Assembly: GCF_037482285.1 (NCBI RefSeq)
Contig: NZ_JBBEYB010000008.1
Coordinates: 62,001 to 126,000, forward strand
Length of the DNA stretch: 64,000 bases
Direction: 5' to 3'
Source of the DNA: Aquabacterium sp029268225
GTDB lineage: Bacteria > Pseudomonadota > Gammaproteobacteria > Burkholderiales > Burkholderiaceae_C
Shown here one piece after another: positions 36,147-45,186 of this stretch. The notes beneath the pieces were generated by a model that was not told the origin of the DNA, did no database searches, and saw nothing but the letters and a program-made list of their open reading frames with translations. Position numbers and translations under genes: made by a program. Within the stretch, counting starts at the first letter, position 1, and each line of letters starts with the position of its first letter.

Positions 36147-37556
36147 TCAGGCGATGCGGCGAACGTCGACGAAGTGACCGTTCATCGCGGCGGCAGCGGC
36201 CATCGCGGGGCTGACCAGATGGGTACGACCACCGGCACCTTGACGGCCTTCGAAGTTGCGGTTGCTGGTGGAGGCGCAACGCTCACCCGGCTCCAGGCGG
36301 TCGGCGTTCATGGCCAGACACATGGAACAACCCGGCTCGCGCCACTCGAAACCAGCCGCCTTGAAGATCTGGTCCAGACCTTCGCGCTCGGCCTGCTCCT
36401 TCACCAAACCCGAGCCCGGCACGACCATGGCCAGGCGGACGTTCGACGCAATGCGACCACCGATCTTCTTGACCACGGCCGCAGCCTCGCGCATGTCTTC
36501 GATGCGGCTGTTGGTGCAAGAACCGATGAAGACCTTGTCGATGTGGATGTCACTGATGGCCTTGTTGGGCTCCAGCGCCATGTATTGCAGTGCGCGCTCC
36601 ATGGCCGAACGCTTGACGGGATCTTTTTCCTTGTCAGGATCGGGCACACGGTCTTCGATGGACAGCACCATCTCGGGCGAGGTACCCCAACTGACCTGTG
36701 GCTTGATCTGGGCAGCGTCCAACTCGACCACGGCATCGAACACGGCATCCGGATCGGAGTGCAGGGTGCGCCAGTAAGCGATGGCCTGCTCCAGTTCAAC
36801 GCCCTTGGGGCTGAACGGACGGTTCTGCACGTAGTTGATGGTGGTGTCGTCCACCGCCACCAAGCCGGCGCGCGCACCGGCCTCAATCGCCATGTTGCAG
36901 ACGGTCATGCGGCCTTCCATGCTCAATGCACGGATGGCGCTGCCAGCGAATTCGATGGTGTAACCGGTACCGCCGGCGGTCCCGATCTTGCCGATGATGG
37001 CCAGCACGATGTCCTTGCCCGAACAGCCCTTGGGCAAGGTGCCCTCGACCTTGATCAGCATGTTCTTGGCCTTCTTGGCCAACAAGGTCTGGGTGGCGAG
37101 CACGTGCTCGACCTCCGAGGTGCCGATGCCATGTGCCAGCGCGCCGAAAGCGCCGTGGGTAGAGGTATGGCTGTCGCCGCACACCACGGTCATGCCGGGC
37201 AGCGTGGCGCCCTGCTCCGGGCCGATCACGTGCACGATGCCCTGGCGCTTGTCACCCATCTTGAACTGGGTGATGCCGACGCGGTCACAGTTTTGGTCGA
37301 GCGTGTCCACCTGCAGCTTGGAGATCGGGTCCTTGATGCCCTCGCTGCGGTCGGTGGTGGGCACGTTGTGGTCGCTCACCGCCAGGTTGGCCGACAGGCG
37401 CCACACTTTGCGGCCCGCCATCTCCAGACCTTCAAACGCCTGCGGGCTGGTGACTTCGTGCACCAGATGGCGGTCGATGTAGAGGGTGGCGGTGCCATCT
37501 TCTTCGGTGTGGACGACGTGTTCGTCCCAGATCTTGTCGTAGAGGGTGCGTCCCAT
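36147..37556 (-). CDS. leuC: 3-isopropylmalate dehydratase large subunit
   Basis: 469 residues. The Fe-S subunit of isopropylmalate isomerase. It begins MGRTLYDKIWDEHVVH; VVCGDSHTSTHGAFGALAHG, FIGSCTNSRIEDMREAA and EPGCSMCLAMN carry the cluster cysteines and active-site residues. It is first in the leu operon, 196 bp after gltA. That gap holds the gltA terminator and an AT-rich TTAAAAT that may be a -10; I see no leuA-type leader peptide. Confidence 0.98.
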   Translation of the reverse strand: MGRTLYDKIWDEHVVHTEEDGTATLYIDRHLVHEVTSPQAFEGLEMAGRKVWRLSANLAVSDHNVPTTDRSEGIKDPISKLQVDTLDQNCDRVGITQFKMGDKRQGIVHVIGPEQGATLPGMTVVCGDSHTSTHGAFGALAHGIGTSEVEHVLATQTLLAKKAKNMLIKVEGTLPKGCSGKDIVLAIIGKIGTAGGTGYTIEFAGSAIRALSMEGRMTVCNMAIEAGARAGLVAVDDTTINYVQNRPFSPKGVELEQAIAYWRTLHSDPDAVFDAVVELDAAQIKPQVSWGTSPEMVLSIEDRVPDPDKEKDPVKRSAMERALQYMALEPNKAISDIHIDKVFIGSCTNSRIEDMREAAAVVKKIGGRIASNVRLAMVVPGSGLVKEQAEREGLDQIFKAAGFEWREPGCSMCLAMNADRLEPGERCASTSNRNFEGRQGAGGRTHLVSPAMAAAAAMNGHFVDVRRIA

Positions 37557-37688
37557 GGTGCTTCTTGCGCAAAGGGCTGGTCGGCCCTGGGGTGGGGAAA
37601 GATGACGATTTTAAGGCAGGACGTGCGGAATTACCCCATGGAAGCGGCGCGCTTTCATGGCCTGACTTGGAATCATGGAAACAGAAAT

Positions 37689-37714
37689 GAAAAAACCCCG
37701 GCCAAGCCGGGGTT
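37689..37714 (-). terminator. Terminator of gltA
   Basis: On the minus strand, ACCCCGGC and GCCGGGGT pair around a TTG loop and are followed by TTTTT. It is 39 bp past the gltA stop and insulates the leu operon. Confidence 0.93.
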
Positions 37715-37752
37715 TCGGGCGTCCGTCAACCGGCGCAAACCGGTTGCGCAGA

Positions 37753-39063
37753 TCAACGCTGAGCCAGAGGCTTGACGTCGCGCTTCTCGGCGCCGACGAA
37801 CAGCTGACGGGGACGGCCGATCTTGTACTCGGGGTCGCCGATCATTTCGTTCAGTTGAGCGATCCAGCCCACGGTACGTGCCAGGGCGAAGATGGCGGTA
37901 AACAGCTGCACGGGGATGCCGATGGCGCGCTGGACGATGCCAGAGTAGAAGTCGACGTTCGGGTACAGCTTGCGCGACACGAAGTAGTCGTCTTCCAGAG
38001 CGATCTTTTCCAGGGCCATGGCCAGCTTGAACAGCGGGTCGTTTTGCAGGCCCAGCTCGTTCAGCACTTCGTGGCAGGTTTCACGCATCAGCTTGGCGCG
38101 CGGGTCGTAGTTCTTGTACACGCGGTGACCGAAGCCCATCAGCTTGGTGCCGGAGTTCTTGTCCTTGACCTCGGCGATGAACTCGCCGATCTTCTCGACG
38201 CCACCCTTGCGCTGGATTTCTTCCAGCATGTTGAGGGCAGCTTCGTTGGCGCCACCGTGAGCAGGGCCCCACAGGCAGGCCACGCCAGCGGCGATGGCCG
38301 CGAACGGGTTGGTGCCCGACGAACCGCACAGACGCACGGTGGAGGTAGAGGCGTTTTGCTCGTGGTCAGCGTGCAAGATGAAGATGCGGTCCATGGCGCG
38401 AACCAGTACTTCGTTGACCTTGTAGTCTTCGCACGGGGTGGCGAACATCATGCGCATGAAGTTCTCGGTATACGAGAGGTCGTTGCGCGGGTAGATGTAA
38501 GGCTGGCCGACCGAGTACTTGTAAGCCATGGCCACCAGGGTGGGCATCTTGGCGATCAGGCGGATGGCCGCGATCTGACGGTGCTCGGGGTTATTGATGT
38601 CGGTGCTGTCGTGGTAGAAAGCCGACAGGGCCCCCACCAGACCGGTCATGACGGCCATCGGGTGAGCATCGCGACGGAAACCACGCAGGAAGAACTGCAT
38701 TTGCTCGTTCACCATGGTGTGCTGAGACACCGTGTTGGAGAACTCGGTCTTTTGCTGAGCGTCGGGCAGTTCGCCATTCAGCAGCAGATAGCAGGTTTCC
38801 AGGAAGTCGCAGTTGGTGGCCAACTGCTCGATGGGGTAACCGCGATACAGCAGTTCGCCCTTGTCACCGTCGATGTAGGTGATCTTGGAGTTGCACGACG
38901 CGGTGGACAGGAAGCCAGGGTCGTAGGTGAACTTGCCGGTTTGGCCGTACAGCTTGCGGATGTCAATCACATCCGGGCCGACAGAACCCTTGTAGATGGG
39001 CAGTTCCATACTGGGGCTGCCGTCGGAGAACGACAGGGTGGCTTTCACGTCGGACGGGGTCAT
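37753..39063 (-). CDS. gltA: Citrate synthase (TCA, type II)
   Basis: 436 residues from the ATG at 39063, which has AGGAG five bases upstream. It condenses oxaloacetate and acetyl-CoA. The N-terminal beta domain and the residues around CEDYKVNEVL suggest the hexameric, NADH-sensitive Gram-negative type. Catalytic His269 (WGPAHGGAN), His313 (FGHRVYK) and Asp371 (YPNVDFYSG) are present. It follows sdhE by 122 bp and is distinct from the shorter prpC at 51.8 kb. Confidence 0.98.
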   Translation of the reverse strand: MTPSDVKATLSFSDGSPSMELPIYKGSVGPDVIDIRKLYGQTGKFTYDPGFLSTASCNSKITYIDGDKGELLYRGYPIEQLATNCDFLETCYLLLNGELPDAQQKTEFSNTVSQHTMVNEQMQFFLRGFRRDAHPMAVMTGLVGALSAFYHDSTDINNPEHRQIAAIRLIAKMPTLVAMAYKYSVGQPYIYPRNDLSYTENFMRMMFATPCEDYKVNEVLVRAMDRIFILHADHEQNASTSTVRLCGSSGTNPFAAIAAGVACLWGPAHGGANEAALNMLEEIQRKGGVEKIGEFIAEVKDKNSGTKLMGFGHRVYKNYDPRAKLMRETCHEVLNELGLQNDPLFKLAMALEKIALEDDYFVSRKLYPNVDFYSGIVQRAIGIPVQLFTAIFALARTVGWIAQLNEMIGDPEYKIGRPRQLFVGAEKRDVKPLAQR

Positions 39064-39185
39064 GAGCACTCCTAAGGGATCGGTCTTGTGTGGAAAGAGG
39101 TCTTGGACTGGGAATTCCCGAGCCCGGATTATCGGCCCTTACCGGGTCCCGCACACCTGTTTTGGTGGTCGAAACCCGGGTTGGA

Positions 39186-39476
39186 TTACGCCTTGGCAAC
39201 TCGCATCATGGACAGCACCTGCAAGACTTCCGGCTTCACCAGATCACCTTCAGGCTCCTTGCGGGCCAACAGGAGATCCAGCAAATCATTGTCAGACAGG
39301 TCCATCAACTCAAGCAAGCCCTGTACCAAGGGCGTGGTCAGGTTCTCGCCATATCGCTCGAAGAACTTGTCAATGAACAAGTCGTTTTCGAGCAAGCCCC
39401 GACGGCAGCGCCAGCGCAGCCGACGCAGCACATCCGGGTCAGGCGTGAGATCGGCAGAGGCAGGAGCTTGGGTCAT
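39186..39476 (-). CDS. sdhE: Succinate dehydrogenase assembly factor (flavinylation)
   Basis: 96 residues. The family motif RRGLLENDLFIDKFF (RGxxExD type) is at about 25-39. SdhE helps attach FAD covalently to SdhA. It sits 50 bp downstream of sdhB and upstream of gltA, so the assembly factor is part of the sdh transcript. Confidence 0.95.
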   Translation of the reverse strand: MTQAPASADLTPDPDVLRRLRWRCRRGLLENDLFIDKFFERYGENLTTPLVQGLLELMDLSDNDLLDLLLARKEPEGDLVKPEVLQVLSMMRVAKA

Positions 39477-39526
39477 CGGGGCAGGCGAATCAACGCAGAC
39501 GGTTCAGGAAAAGTCGGATCAGGAGA

Positions 39527-40234
39527 TCAGACGGCGCGCTTGACCATCAATTCCTTGATCTTGCCAATGGCCTTCGTGGGGTTGAGGCCCTTCGGGCACA
39601 CGTCCACGCAGTTCATGATGGTGTGGCAACGGAACAGACGGTACGGGTCTTCCAGGTTGTCCAGGCGCTGGGCCGTGGCTTGATCGCGGCTGTCAGCGAT
39701 GAAGCGGTAGGCCTGCAGCAGACCGGCAGGACCCACGAACTTGTCAGGGTTCCACCAGAAGCTGGGGCAGCTGGTCGAGCAGCTGGCGCACAGGATGCAC
39801 TCGTACAGACCGTCGAGCTCTTCGCGCTCTTCGGGCGACTGCAGGCGCTCTTTTTCGGGCGGCGGCGTGTCGTTGAGCAGGTAGGGCTTGATGGAGTCGT
39901 ACTGCTTGAAGAACTGGGTCATGTCCACGTACAGATCGCGGATCACAGGCAGACCGGGCAGCGGCTTGAGCACGATGGTTTGCGGCAGCGTGCGCATGTT
40001 GGTCAGGCAGGCCAGACCGTTCTTGCCGTTGATGTTCATCGCGTCGGAGCCACACACGCCTTCACGGCAGGAGCGACGGAACGAGATGGTGGGGTCCACC
40101 TTCTTGAGCTTGACCAGGGCGTCCAGCAGCATGCGCTCGTTGCCGTCGAGTTCGATCTCGATGGTCTGCATGTAGGGCTTGGCGTCCTTGTCTGGATCGT
40201 AGCGGTAGATCTGGAAAATGCGCTTTTGGCTCAT
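39527..40234 (-). CDS. sdhB: Succinate dehydrogenase iron-sulfur subunit
   Basis: 235 residues. It passes electrons from FAD to quinone through three clusters. The 2Fe-2S ligands are in CREGVCGSDAMN and a following Cys in GLAC; the 4Fe-4S and 3Fe-4S ligands are in CILCASCSTSCPSFW and CHTIMNCVDVCPKG. It lies 30 bp after sdhA. Confidence 0.98.
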   Translation of the reverse strand: MSQKRIFQIYRYDPDKDAKPYMQTIEIELDGNERMLLDALVKLKKVDPTISFRRSCREGVCGSDAMNINGKNGLACLTNMRTLPQTIVLKPLPGLPVIRDLYVDMTQFFKQYDSIKPYLLNDTPPPEKERLQSPEEREELDGLYECILCASCSTSCPSFWWNPDKFVGPAGLLQAYRFIADSRDQATAQRLDNLEDPYRLFRCHTIMNCVDVCPKGLNPTKAIGKIKELMVKRAV

Positions 40235-40264
40235 GATGAATTCCTAATGTCGAGTCGCTGACGA

Positions 40265-42040
40265 TCAGAACGTGCGCGCCTTCGGAGGAACGGATTCCGC
40301 CGTCAGAGGCTGCAGGTTGACCGGCTTGTAGTCCAGGCGGTTGCCTTCGGAGTACCACAGCGAGTGGCGCATCCAGTTGGCATCGTCACGATCGGGGAAG
40401 TCGTTGTGGGCGTGGGCGCCACGGCTTTCCTGACGGGCAGCAGCGGCCACCATGGTGGCTTGTGCGGCTTCGATCAGGTTTTCGACTTCCAGAGCTTCGA
40501 CACGGGCGGTGTTGAAGACCTTGGAGTTGTCCTTCAGGCCGATGCCACCAACGCGCTCACGCACGGCTGCGATCTTCTTGACGCCTTCGTCCATCATGGC
40601 CTGGGTGCGGAACACGCCAGCGTGGGCCTGCATGGTCGAGCGGATCTCGTTGGCCACGTCTTGCGAGTACTCGCCGTTCTTGGCCGAGTCCAGGCGTGCC
40701 AGACGTGCCAGGGTCTTGTCGGCAGCGTCCTTGGGCAGAGGCTTGTGGCTCTTGGTCTTGAGGTTGAAGTCGACGATGTGGTTGCCCGCAGCACGACCGA
40801 ACACGACCAGGTCGAGCAGAGAGTTGGTGCCCAGACGGTTGGCCCCGTGCACCGACACGCAAGAGCACTCACCCACGGCATACAGACCGTTGATGATGTC
40901 GTTGTGCTTGCCGTTGGCCGGGATCACGACCTGACCGTGGACGTTCGTCGGGATGCCACCCATCTGGTAGTGGATGGTCGGCACCACAGGAATGGCTTCC
41001 TTGGTAATGTCGACGTTGGCGAAGTTGTGGCCGATTTCTTCCACCGAAGGCAGGCGCTTGCGGATGGTGTCGGCACCCAAGTGGGTCATGTCCAGCAGGA
41101 TGTAGTCCTTGTTAGGACCACAGCCACGGCCTTCCTTGATTTCCTGGTCCATCGAACGGGACACGAAGTCACGCGGTGCCAGGTCCTTCAGGGTCGGCGC
41201 GTAGCGCTCCATGAAGCGCTCGCCCTTGCTATTGCGCAGGATCGCGCCTTCGCCACGGCAGCCTTCGGTCAGCAGCACGCCCGCGCCGGCCACGCCGGTG
41301 GGGTGGAACTGCCAGAATTCCATGTCTTCCAGAGGGATGCCAGCGCGTGCGGCCATGCCCAGGCCGTCACCGGTGTTGATGAAGGCATTGGTGGAAGCCT
41401 GGTAGATGCGGCCGGCACCACCAGTGGCCAGCAGCACGGTCTTGGCTTGCAACACGTGCACTTCACCGGTTTCCATTTCCAGTGCGGTCACGCCGACGGC
41501 GTCGCCTTCGGCATCACGGATGATGTCGAGAGCCATCCACTCCACGAAGAACTGGGTACGGGCCTTGACGTTTTGCTGGTACAGGGTGTGCAGCAGGGCG
41601 TGGCCGGTACGGTCAGCGGCGGCGCAAGCGCGTTGCACGGGCTTTTCGCCATAGTTGGCAGTGTGGCCGCCGAACGGACGCTGGTAGATGGTGCCGTCGG
41701 CATTGCGGTCGAACGGCATGCCGAAGTGTTCCAGCTCGTACACGACCTTCGGTGCTTCACGGCACATGAACTCGATGGCGTCCTGGTCGCCCAGCCAGTC
41801 GGAGCCCTTGATGGTGTCGTAGAAGTGATAGTGCCAGTTGTCTTCGGACATGTTGCCCAGCGAGGCACCGATACCGCCCTGAGCGGCCACCGTGTGCGAA
41901 CGGGTGGGGAAGACCTTGGACAGCACGGCCACGTTCAGGCCAGCCAGGGACAGTTGCAGCGAGGCGCGCATACCGGAGCCGCCGGCCCCGACGATCACGA
42001 CGTCAAACTTGCGGGTAGGAAGAGAAGAGGTAGCGGTCAT
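40265..42040 (-). CDS. sdhA: Succinate dehydrogenase flavoprotein subunit
   Basis: 591 residues. It oxidises succinate to fumarate. The dinucleotide fold VVIVGAGGSGMRAS is near the start and the covalent FAD site is His49 in RSHTVAAQGG. The substrate region (HPTGVAGAGVLLTEGCRGEG) and the late GANRLGTNSLLDLVVFG are intact. The start is 3 bp from the sdhD stop. Confidence 0.98.
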   Translation of the reverse strand: MTATSSLPTRKFDVVIVGAGGSGMRASLQLSLAGLNVAVLSKVFPTRSHTVAAQGGIGASLGNMSEDNWHYHFYDTIKGSDWLGDQDAIEFMCREAPKVVYELEHFGMPFDRNADGTIYQRPFGGHTANYGEKPVQRACAAADRTGHALLHTLYQQNVKARTQFFVEWMALDIIRDAEGDAVGVTALEMETGEVHVLQAKTVLLATGGAGRIYQASTNAFINTGDGLGMAARAGIPLEDMEFWQFHPTGVAGAGVLLTEGCRGEGAILRNSKGERFMERYAPTLKDLAPRDFVSRSMDQEIKEGRGCGPNKDYILLDMTHLGADTIRKRLPSVEEIGHNFANVDITKEAIPVVPTIHYQMGGIPTNVHGQVVIPANGKHNDIINGLYAVGECSCVSVHGANRLGTNSLLDLVVFGRAAGNHIVDFNLKTKSHKPLPKDAADKTLARLARLDSAKNGEYSQDVANEIRSTMQAHAGVFRTQAMMDEGVKKIAAVRERVGGIGLKDNSKVFNTARVEALEVENLIEAAQATMVAAAARQESRGAHAHNDFPDRDDANWMRHSLWYSEGNRLDYKPVNLQPLTAESVPPKARTF

Positions 42041-42043
42041 TTT

Positions 42044-42406
42044 TTACAGTCTCCACAGCACTTGGATGGCCCAACCGGCGCAACCCACGAGCCAGACGAT
42101 GGCGAACACATGCAGGCACAGGCGAATGCTGACGGGCTTGATGTAGTCCATGAAGAGGTCACGCATGCCGACCCAGACGTGGTAGAGCATGGCGACGATG
42201 ACCACGAAGGTCAGGGTCTTCATCCACTGAGCCGAGAAGATGCCCGACCAGCTGTCGTAGCCCAGGGGGCCACCGAAGATGACCTGGGCCAGCAGCACGA
42301 TGGTGAACAAGGCCATCAGCACGGCGGTGATGCGCTGCGCCAACCAGTCGCGCAGACCATAGTGCGCACCCGGGACGATGCGCTTGGTTCCGTAGTTTTG
42401 AGACAT
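42044..42406 (-). CDS. sdhD: Succinate dehydrogenase membrane anchor subunit
   Basis: 120 residues from the ATG at 42406, with AGGA upstream. Three hydrophobic helices are present (ITAVLMALFTIVLLAQVIF, LTFVVIVAMLYHVWVGMRD and LCLHVFAIVWLVGCAGWAIQ). YHVWVGMRDLFMDYIKP is typical of SdhD and includes a candidate haem or quinone-site His. It anchors the catalytic subunits with SdhC. Confidence 0.95.
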   Translation of the reverse strand: MSQNYGTKRIVPGAHYGLRDWLAQRITAVLMALFTIVLLAQVIFGGPLGYDSWSGIFSAQWMKTLTFVVIVAMLYHVWVGMRDLFMDYIKPVSIRLCLHVFAIVWLVGCAGWAIQVLWRL

Positions 42407-42430
42407 GTTGTGTTTTCCTGGCAACGTAGA

Positions 42431-42868
42431 TCAGAACAGGCCGAACAGCTTGGCGCCCAGCACGACGGTCAAGCCCAGGCTGATGGCCAGGGTGGCGACG
42501 GCGGTGGACTTGCCCGCTTGCTTGGTGTACGAGTGCGACACTTCCATCAGGAGGTGACGGATGCCGGCGCAGAAGTGGTGCAAGTAAGCCCAGATCAGAG
42601 CCAGTGCGATGAGCTTGAAGAACCAGCCCGGAACGGCGCCGTCAGCGCACCCGACGGTGAACACCGAGGTGAAGGACTCGTACGAGATTTCCGACGTGAC
42701 ACTCGCGTCGAACATCCAGATGATGAAGGGCATCAAGAGGAACATCAGAGCGCCGCTGATCCGATGGAGGATCGAGACGATCCCTGCCAGGGGCAGACGG
42801 TATCTGACGATGTCCGTGATATGGATGTTCCGGTAGACGGGGCGTGGGGTTTTCGCGTTGTCAGCCAT
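42431..42868 (-). CDS. sdhC: Succinate dehydrogenase cytochrome b556 subunit
   Basis: 145 residues from the ATG at 42868, preceded by AGGAG. The quinone-site motif ILHRISGALMF and the haem-ligand region HHFCAGIRHLLMEVSH are clear, with three membrane helices. It is first of sdhCDAB-sdhE. The 144-bp gap before it, after gntR, holds no clear promoter that I can assign. Confidence 0.96.
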   Translation of the reverse strand: MADNAKTPRPVYRNIHITDIVRYRLPLAGIVSILHRISGALMFLLMPFIIWMFDASVTSEISYESFTSVFTVGCADGAVPGWFFKLIALALIWAYLHHFCAGIRHLLMEVSHSYTKQAGKSTAVATLAISLGLTVVLGAKLFGLF

Positions 42869-43012
42869 GTTGTTAGAGCTCCTGCCGAGCGTCAAAGATC
42901 TGTCAAGAAGGAAGGATTTTAGGGCAATCCCCAGCCCGACGGTTTCACGCTGTCATCTGCGAGCTTGAGACAAGCACACGACAAGACGCAAAAAGGGTGC
43001 ACGAACTGCCTG

Positions 43013-43897
43013 TCAACTCAGCTCGTTTCGGTAGTAATGACGGTCGGTGCGGTACAGCCCGCGACGAAGCTCCACAGGCTGATCACCGTAGGTGTACGAG
43101 AGGCGTTCCACGCTCAGGAGCGGACTGCCAACTTCCACCTGCAGGACACTGGCCACGGACGCATCGGCCACCACCGCACGGATTTTCTCTTCGGCGCGGA
43201 TCATGCGCACACCGAATTCGGATTCAAAAAGGCCATACATCGGGCCCTGATATTGACTCAGCCGCTCTGCCGTCAGGCCCTTGAAAAGATGGCCCGGCAG
43301 CCAGATGTCGTCCAGCACGACAGGCTGGCCAGCAAAGTGCAGCACACGACGCACTTCGACCACCATCTCGCCAGACTTGAGTTGCAGCGGACGAGCGACG
43401 TCGGCGGGCGCGCGCAGGCGACGGCAGTCGAGGAATTCGCGTCGGGAGGCGTCGGCGGCTTGCTCGGGCTGATCGGGGGCCAGGCGCAGAAAGCGGAACT
43501 GCACCTGCTCTTCGGCATGGGTGGCCACAAAGGTACCCTTGCCCTGCCGGCGCATCAGGAGGTTCTCAGCAGCGAGCTCATCAACCGCCTTGCGCACGGT
43601 GCCCTGGCTGACCTTGAAGCGGGCGGCCAGTTCCAGTTCGCTGGGGATGGCTTCACCTGGACGCCACTCGCCGGCCTGCAGGCTACGCAGTATCAGGGCC
43701 TTGATTTGCTGGTACAGCGGGCTGAAGGACGGGCCGGCTACACCTGCGCCCGCGCTCGCCGACGACACGGCGTCGGGCGTGGGGGAGAAGGGCGGAGGGG
43801 TCACCACAGCGTCAAGGTCTCGGTTGGCGATCGGGGTATGATCGTTGATTGGTGTCGGGCAGCATGGATGAACGCTGACCGGGCGCCATTGCACCAC
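43013..43897 (-). CDS. GntR-family (HutC/UTRA) transcriptional regulator
   Basis: Up to 294 residues; the start is uncertain. The winged-helix domain begins PLYQQIKALILRSL and includes IPSELELAARFKVSQGTVRK and RRQGKGTFVA; a UTRA effector domain follows to the end. The first 55 residues are Pro/Ser/Ala-rich and lack similarity, so the true start may be an internal GTG near 43807. It lies between sdhC and divergent mdh, with a perfect palindrome in the promoter region, so control of TCA genes is a reasonable inference. The ligand is unknown. Confidence 0.9.
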   Translation of the reverse strand: MVQWRPVSVHPCCPTPINDHTPIANRDLDAVVTPPPFSPTPDAVSSASAGAGVAGPSFSPLYQQIKALILRSLQAGEWRPGEAIPSELELAARFKVSQGTVRKAVDELAAENLLMRRQGKGTFVATHAEEQVQFRFLRLAPDQPEQAADASRREFLDCRRLRAPADVARPLQLKSGEMVVEVRRVLHFAGQPVVLDDIWLPGHLFKGLTAERLSQYQGPMYGLFESEFGVRMIRAEEKIRAVVADASVASVLQVEVGSPLLSVERLSYTYGDQPVELRRGLYRTDRHYYRNELS

Positions 43898-43933
43898 AAC
43901 TGACAGCCAAAGTCCACAAGTACGTTAGAAGAC

Positions 43934-43947
43934 ATCTTATATAAGAT
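43934..43947. promoter_or_regulatory. Perfect 14-bp palindrome between gntR and mdh
   Basis: ATCTTATATAAGAT is fully self-complementary and sits 36 bp upstream of the longest gntR frame and about 100 bp before mdh. GntR-family operators are short palindromes, and the TATAAG inside could overlap a -10 element. I found no second copy upstream of sdhC, gltA, prpB or acnB in this window. Confidence 0.6.
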
Positions 43948-44049
43948 ATCAGACTATGGGCATTGCACGGCGATGTGTACACACCAGGCTGCGCGACGCT
44001 ACACTTGTGGGTTTTCCATCAAACCGCCCTCACTCTTTCGGAGTTGCAT

Positions 44050-45039
44050 ATGAGCAAAGCACCCGTTCGCGTCGCCGTTACCGGCGCCGCTGGCCAAATT
44101 GGTTACGCCCTCCTGTTCCGCATCGCCTCTGGCGAAATGCTGGGCAAGGACCAGCCCGTGATCCTGCAACTGCTGGAAATCCCTGACGAAAAGGCCCAGA
44201 ACGCGCTGAAGGGCGTGATCATGGAGCTGGAAGACTGCGCCTTCCCGCTGCTGGCCGGTATCGAAGCTCACTCCGATCCGATGACCGCCTTCAAGGACAC
44301 CGACTACGCCCTGCTGGTGGGCGCACGTCCTCGCGGCCCTGGCATGGAGCGCGCTGACCTGCTGGCTGCCAACGCCCAGATCTTCACCGCTCAGGGCAAG
44401 GCTCTGAACGCTGTCGCTTCGCGCAACGTCAAGGTGCTGGTCGTCGGCAACCCCGCCAACACCAACGCTTACATCGCCATGAAGTCGGCTCCGGACCTGC
44501 CGGCCAAGAACTTCACCGCCATGCTGCGCCTGGACCACAACCGCGCTGCTTCGCAACTGGCTGCCAAGGGCGGCTTCAAGGTTGGCGACATCAAGAAGCT
44601 GACCGTGTGGGGCAACCACTCGCCCACGATGTACGCTGACTACCGTTTCGCCACCGTGGACGGCAAGTCGGTCAAGGACGCCATCAACGACCAGGAATGG
44701 AACGCCAACGTGTTCCTGCCGACCGTCGGCAAGCGTGGCGCCGCCATCATCGCCGCTCGCGGCCTGTCGTCGGCTGCCTCGGCTGCCAACGCCGCCATCG
44801 ACCACATGCGCGACTGGGCCCTGGGCTCGAACGGCGAATGGGTGACCATGGGCGTGCCTTCGAACGGCGAGTACGGCATTCCTGCCGGCATCGTGTTCGG
44901 CTTCCCCGTCACCACCACCCCTGACGGTGAGTACAAGATCGTCGAAGGTCTGGAAATCGATGCTTTCTCGCAAGAGTGCATCAACAAGACTCTGGCCGAG
45001 CTGCAAGGCGAGCAAGACGGCGTCAAGCACCTGCTGTAA
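44050..45039 (+). CDS. mdh: Malate dehydrogenase
   Basis: 329 residues, cytoplasmic-type (LDH/MDH superfamily group 2). It interconverts malate and oxaloacetate with NAD. The NAD loop VTGAAGQIGYALLFRI, substrate arginines in ARPRGPGMERADLL, LRLDHNRAASQLA with catalytic Asp, and the catalytic His in WGNHSPTMYAD are present. CGGAG precedes the ATG. Codon use is strongly biased, as expected for a highly expressed gene. It ends at a double-hairpin terminator. Confidence 0.98.
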   Translation: MSKAPVRVAVTGAAGQIGYALLFRIASGEMLGKDQPVILQLLEIPDEKAQNALKGVIMELEDCAFPLLAGIEAHSDPMTAFKDTDYALLVGARPRGPGMERADLLAANAQIFTAQGKALNAVASRNVKVLVVGNPANTNAYIAMKSAPDLPAKNFTAMLRLDHNRAASQLAAKGGFKVGDIKKLTVWGNHSPTMYADYRFATVDGKSVKDAINDQEWNANVFLPTVGKRGAAIIAARGLSSAASAANAAIDHMRDWALGSNGEWVTMGVPSNGEYGIPAGIVFGFPVTTTPDGEYKIVEGLEIDAFSQECINKTLAELQGEQDGVKHLL

Positions 45040-45101
45040 TCAGCCCGCGTGAGACCTTGACCATCCGGCCTGTGCCGGATCGTGCAAGGTAGATCACAAT
45101 C

Positions 45102-45137
45102 AAAGCTGGCGGCCTTCGGGTCGGCCAGCTTTTTTTG
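45102..45137 (+). terminator. Terminator of mdh
   Basis: AAAGCTGGC pairs with GCCAGCTTT around a GC-rich loop and is followed by T7. A second small hairpin, ATCCGGC/GCCGGAT at 45063-45080, precedes it. A separate transcript or read-through is needed for the CitE-like gene. Confidence 0.9.
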
Positions 45138-45186
45138 TGCCGTGCGTCCTGATCCGGGACAACACGGCGCCCGCAAGGAACACACC

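Noticed and set aside
40364..42922. An 852-codon plus-strand frame across sdhA, sdhD and sdhC
   Set aside because: It is the complement of the sdh genes; its composition is that of a shadow frame.
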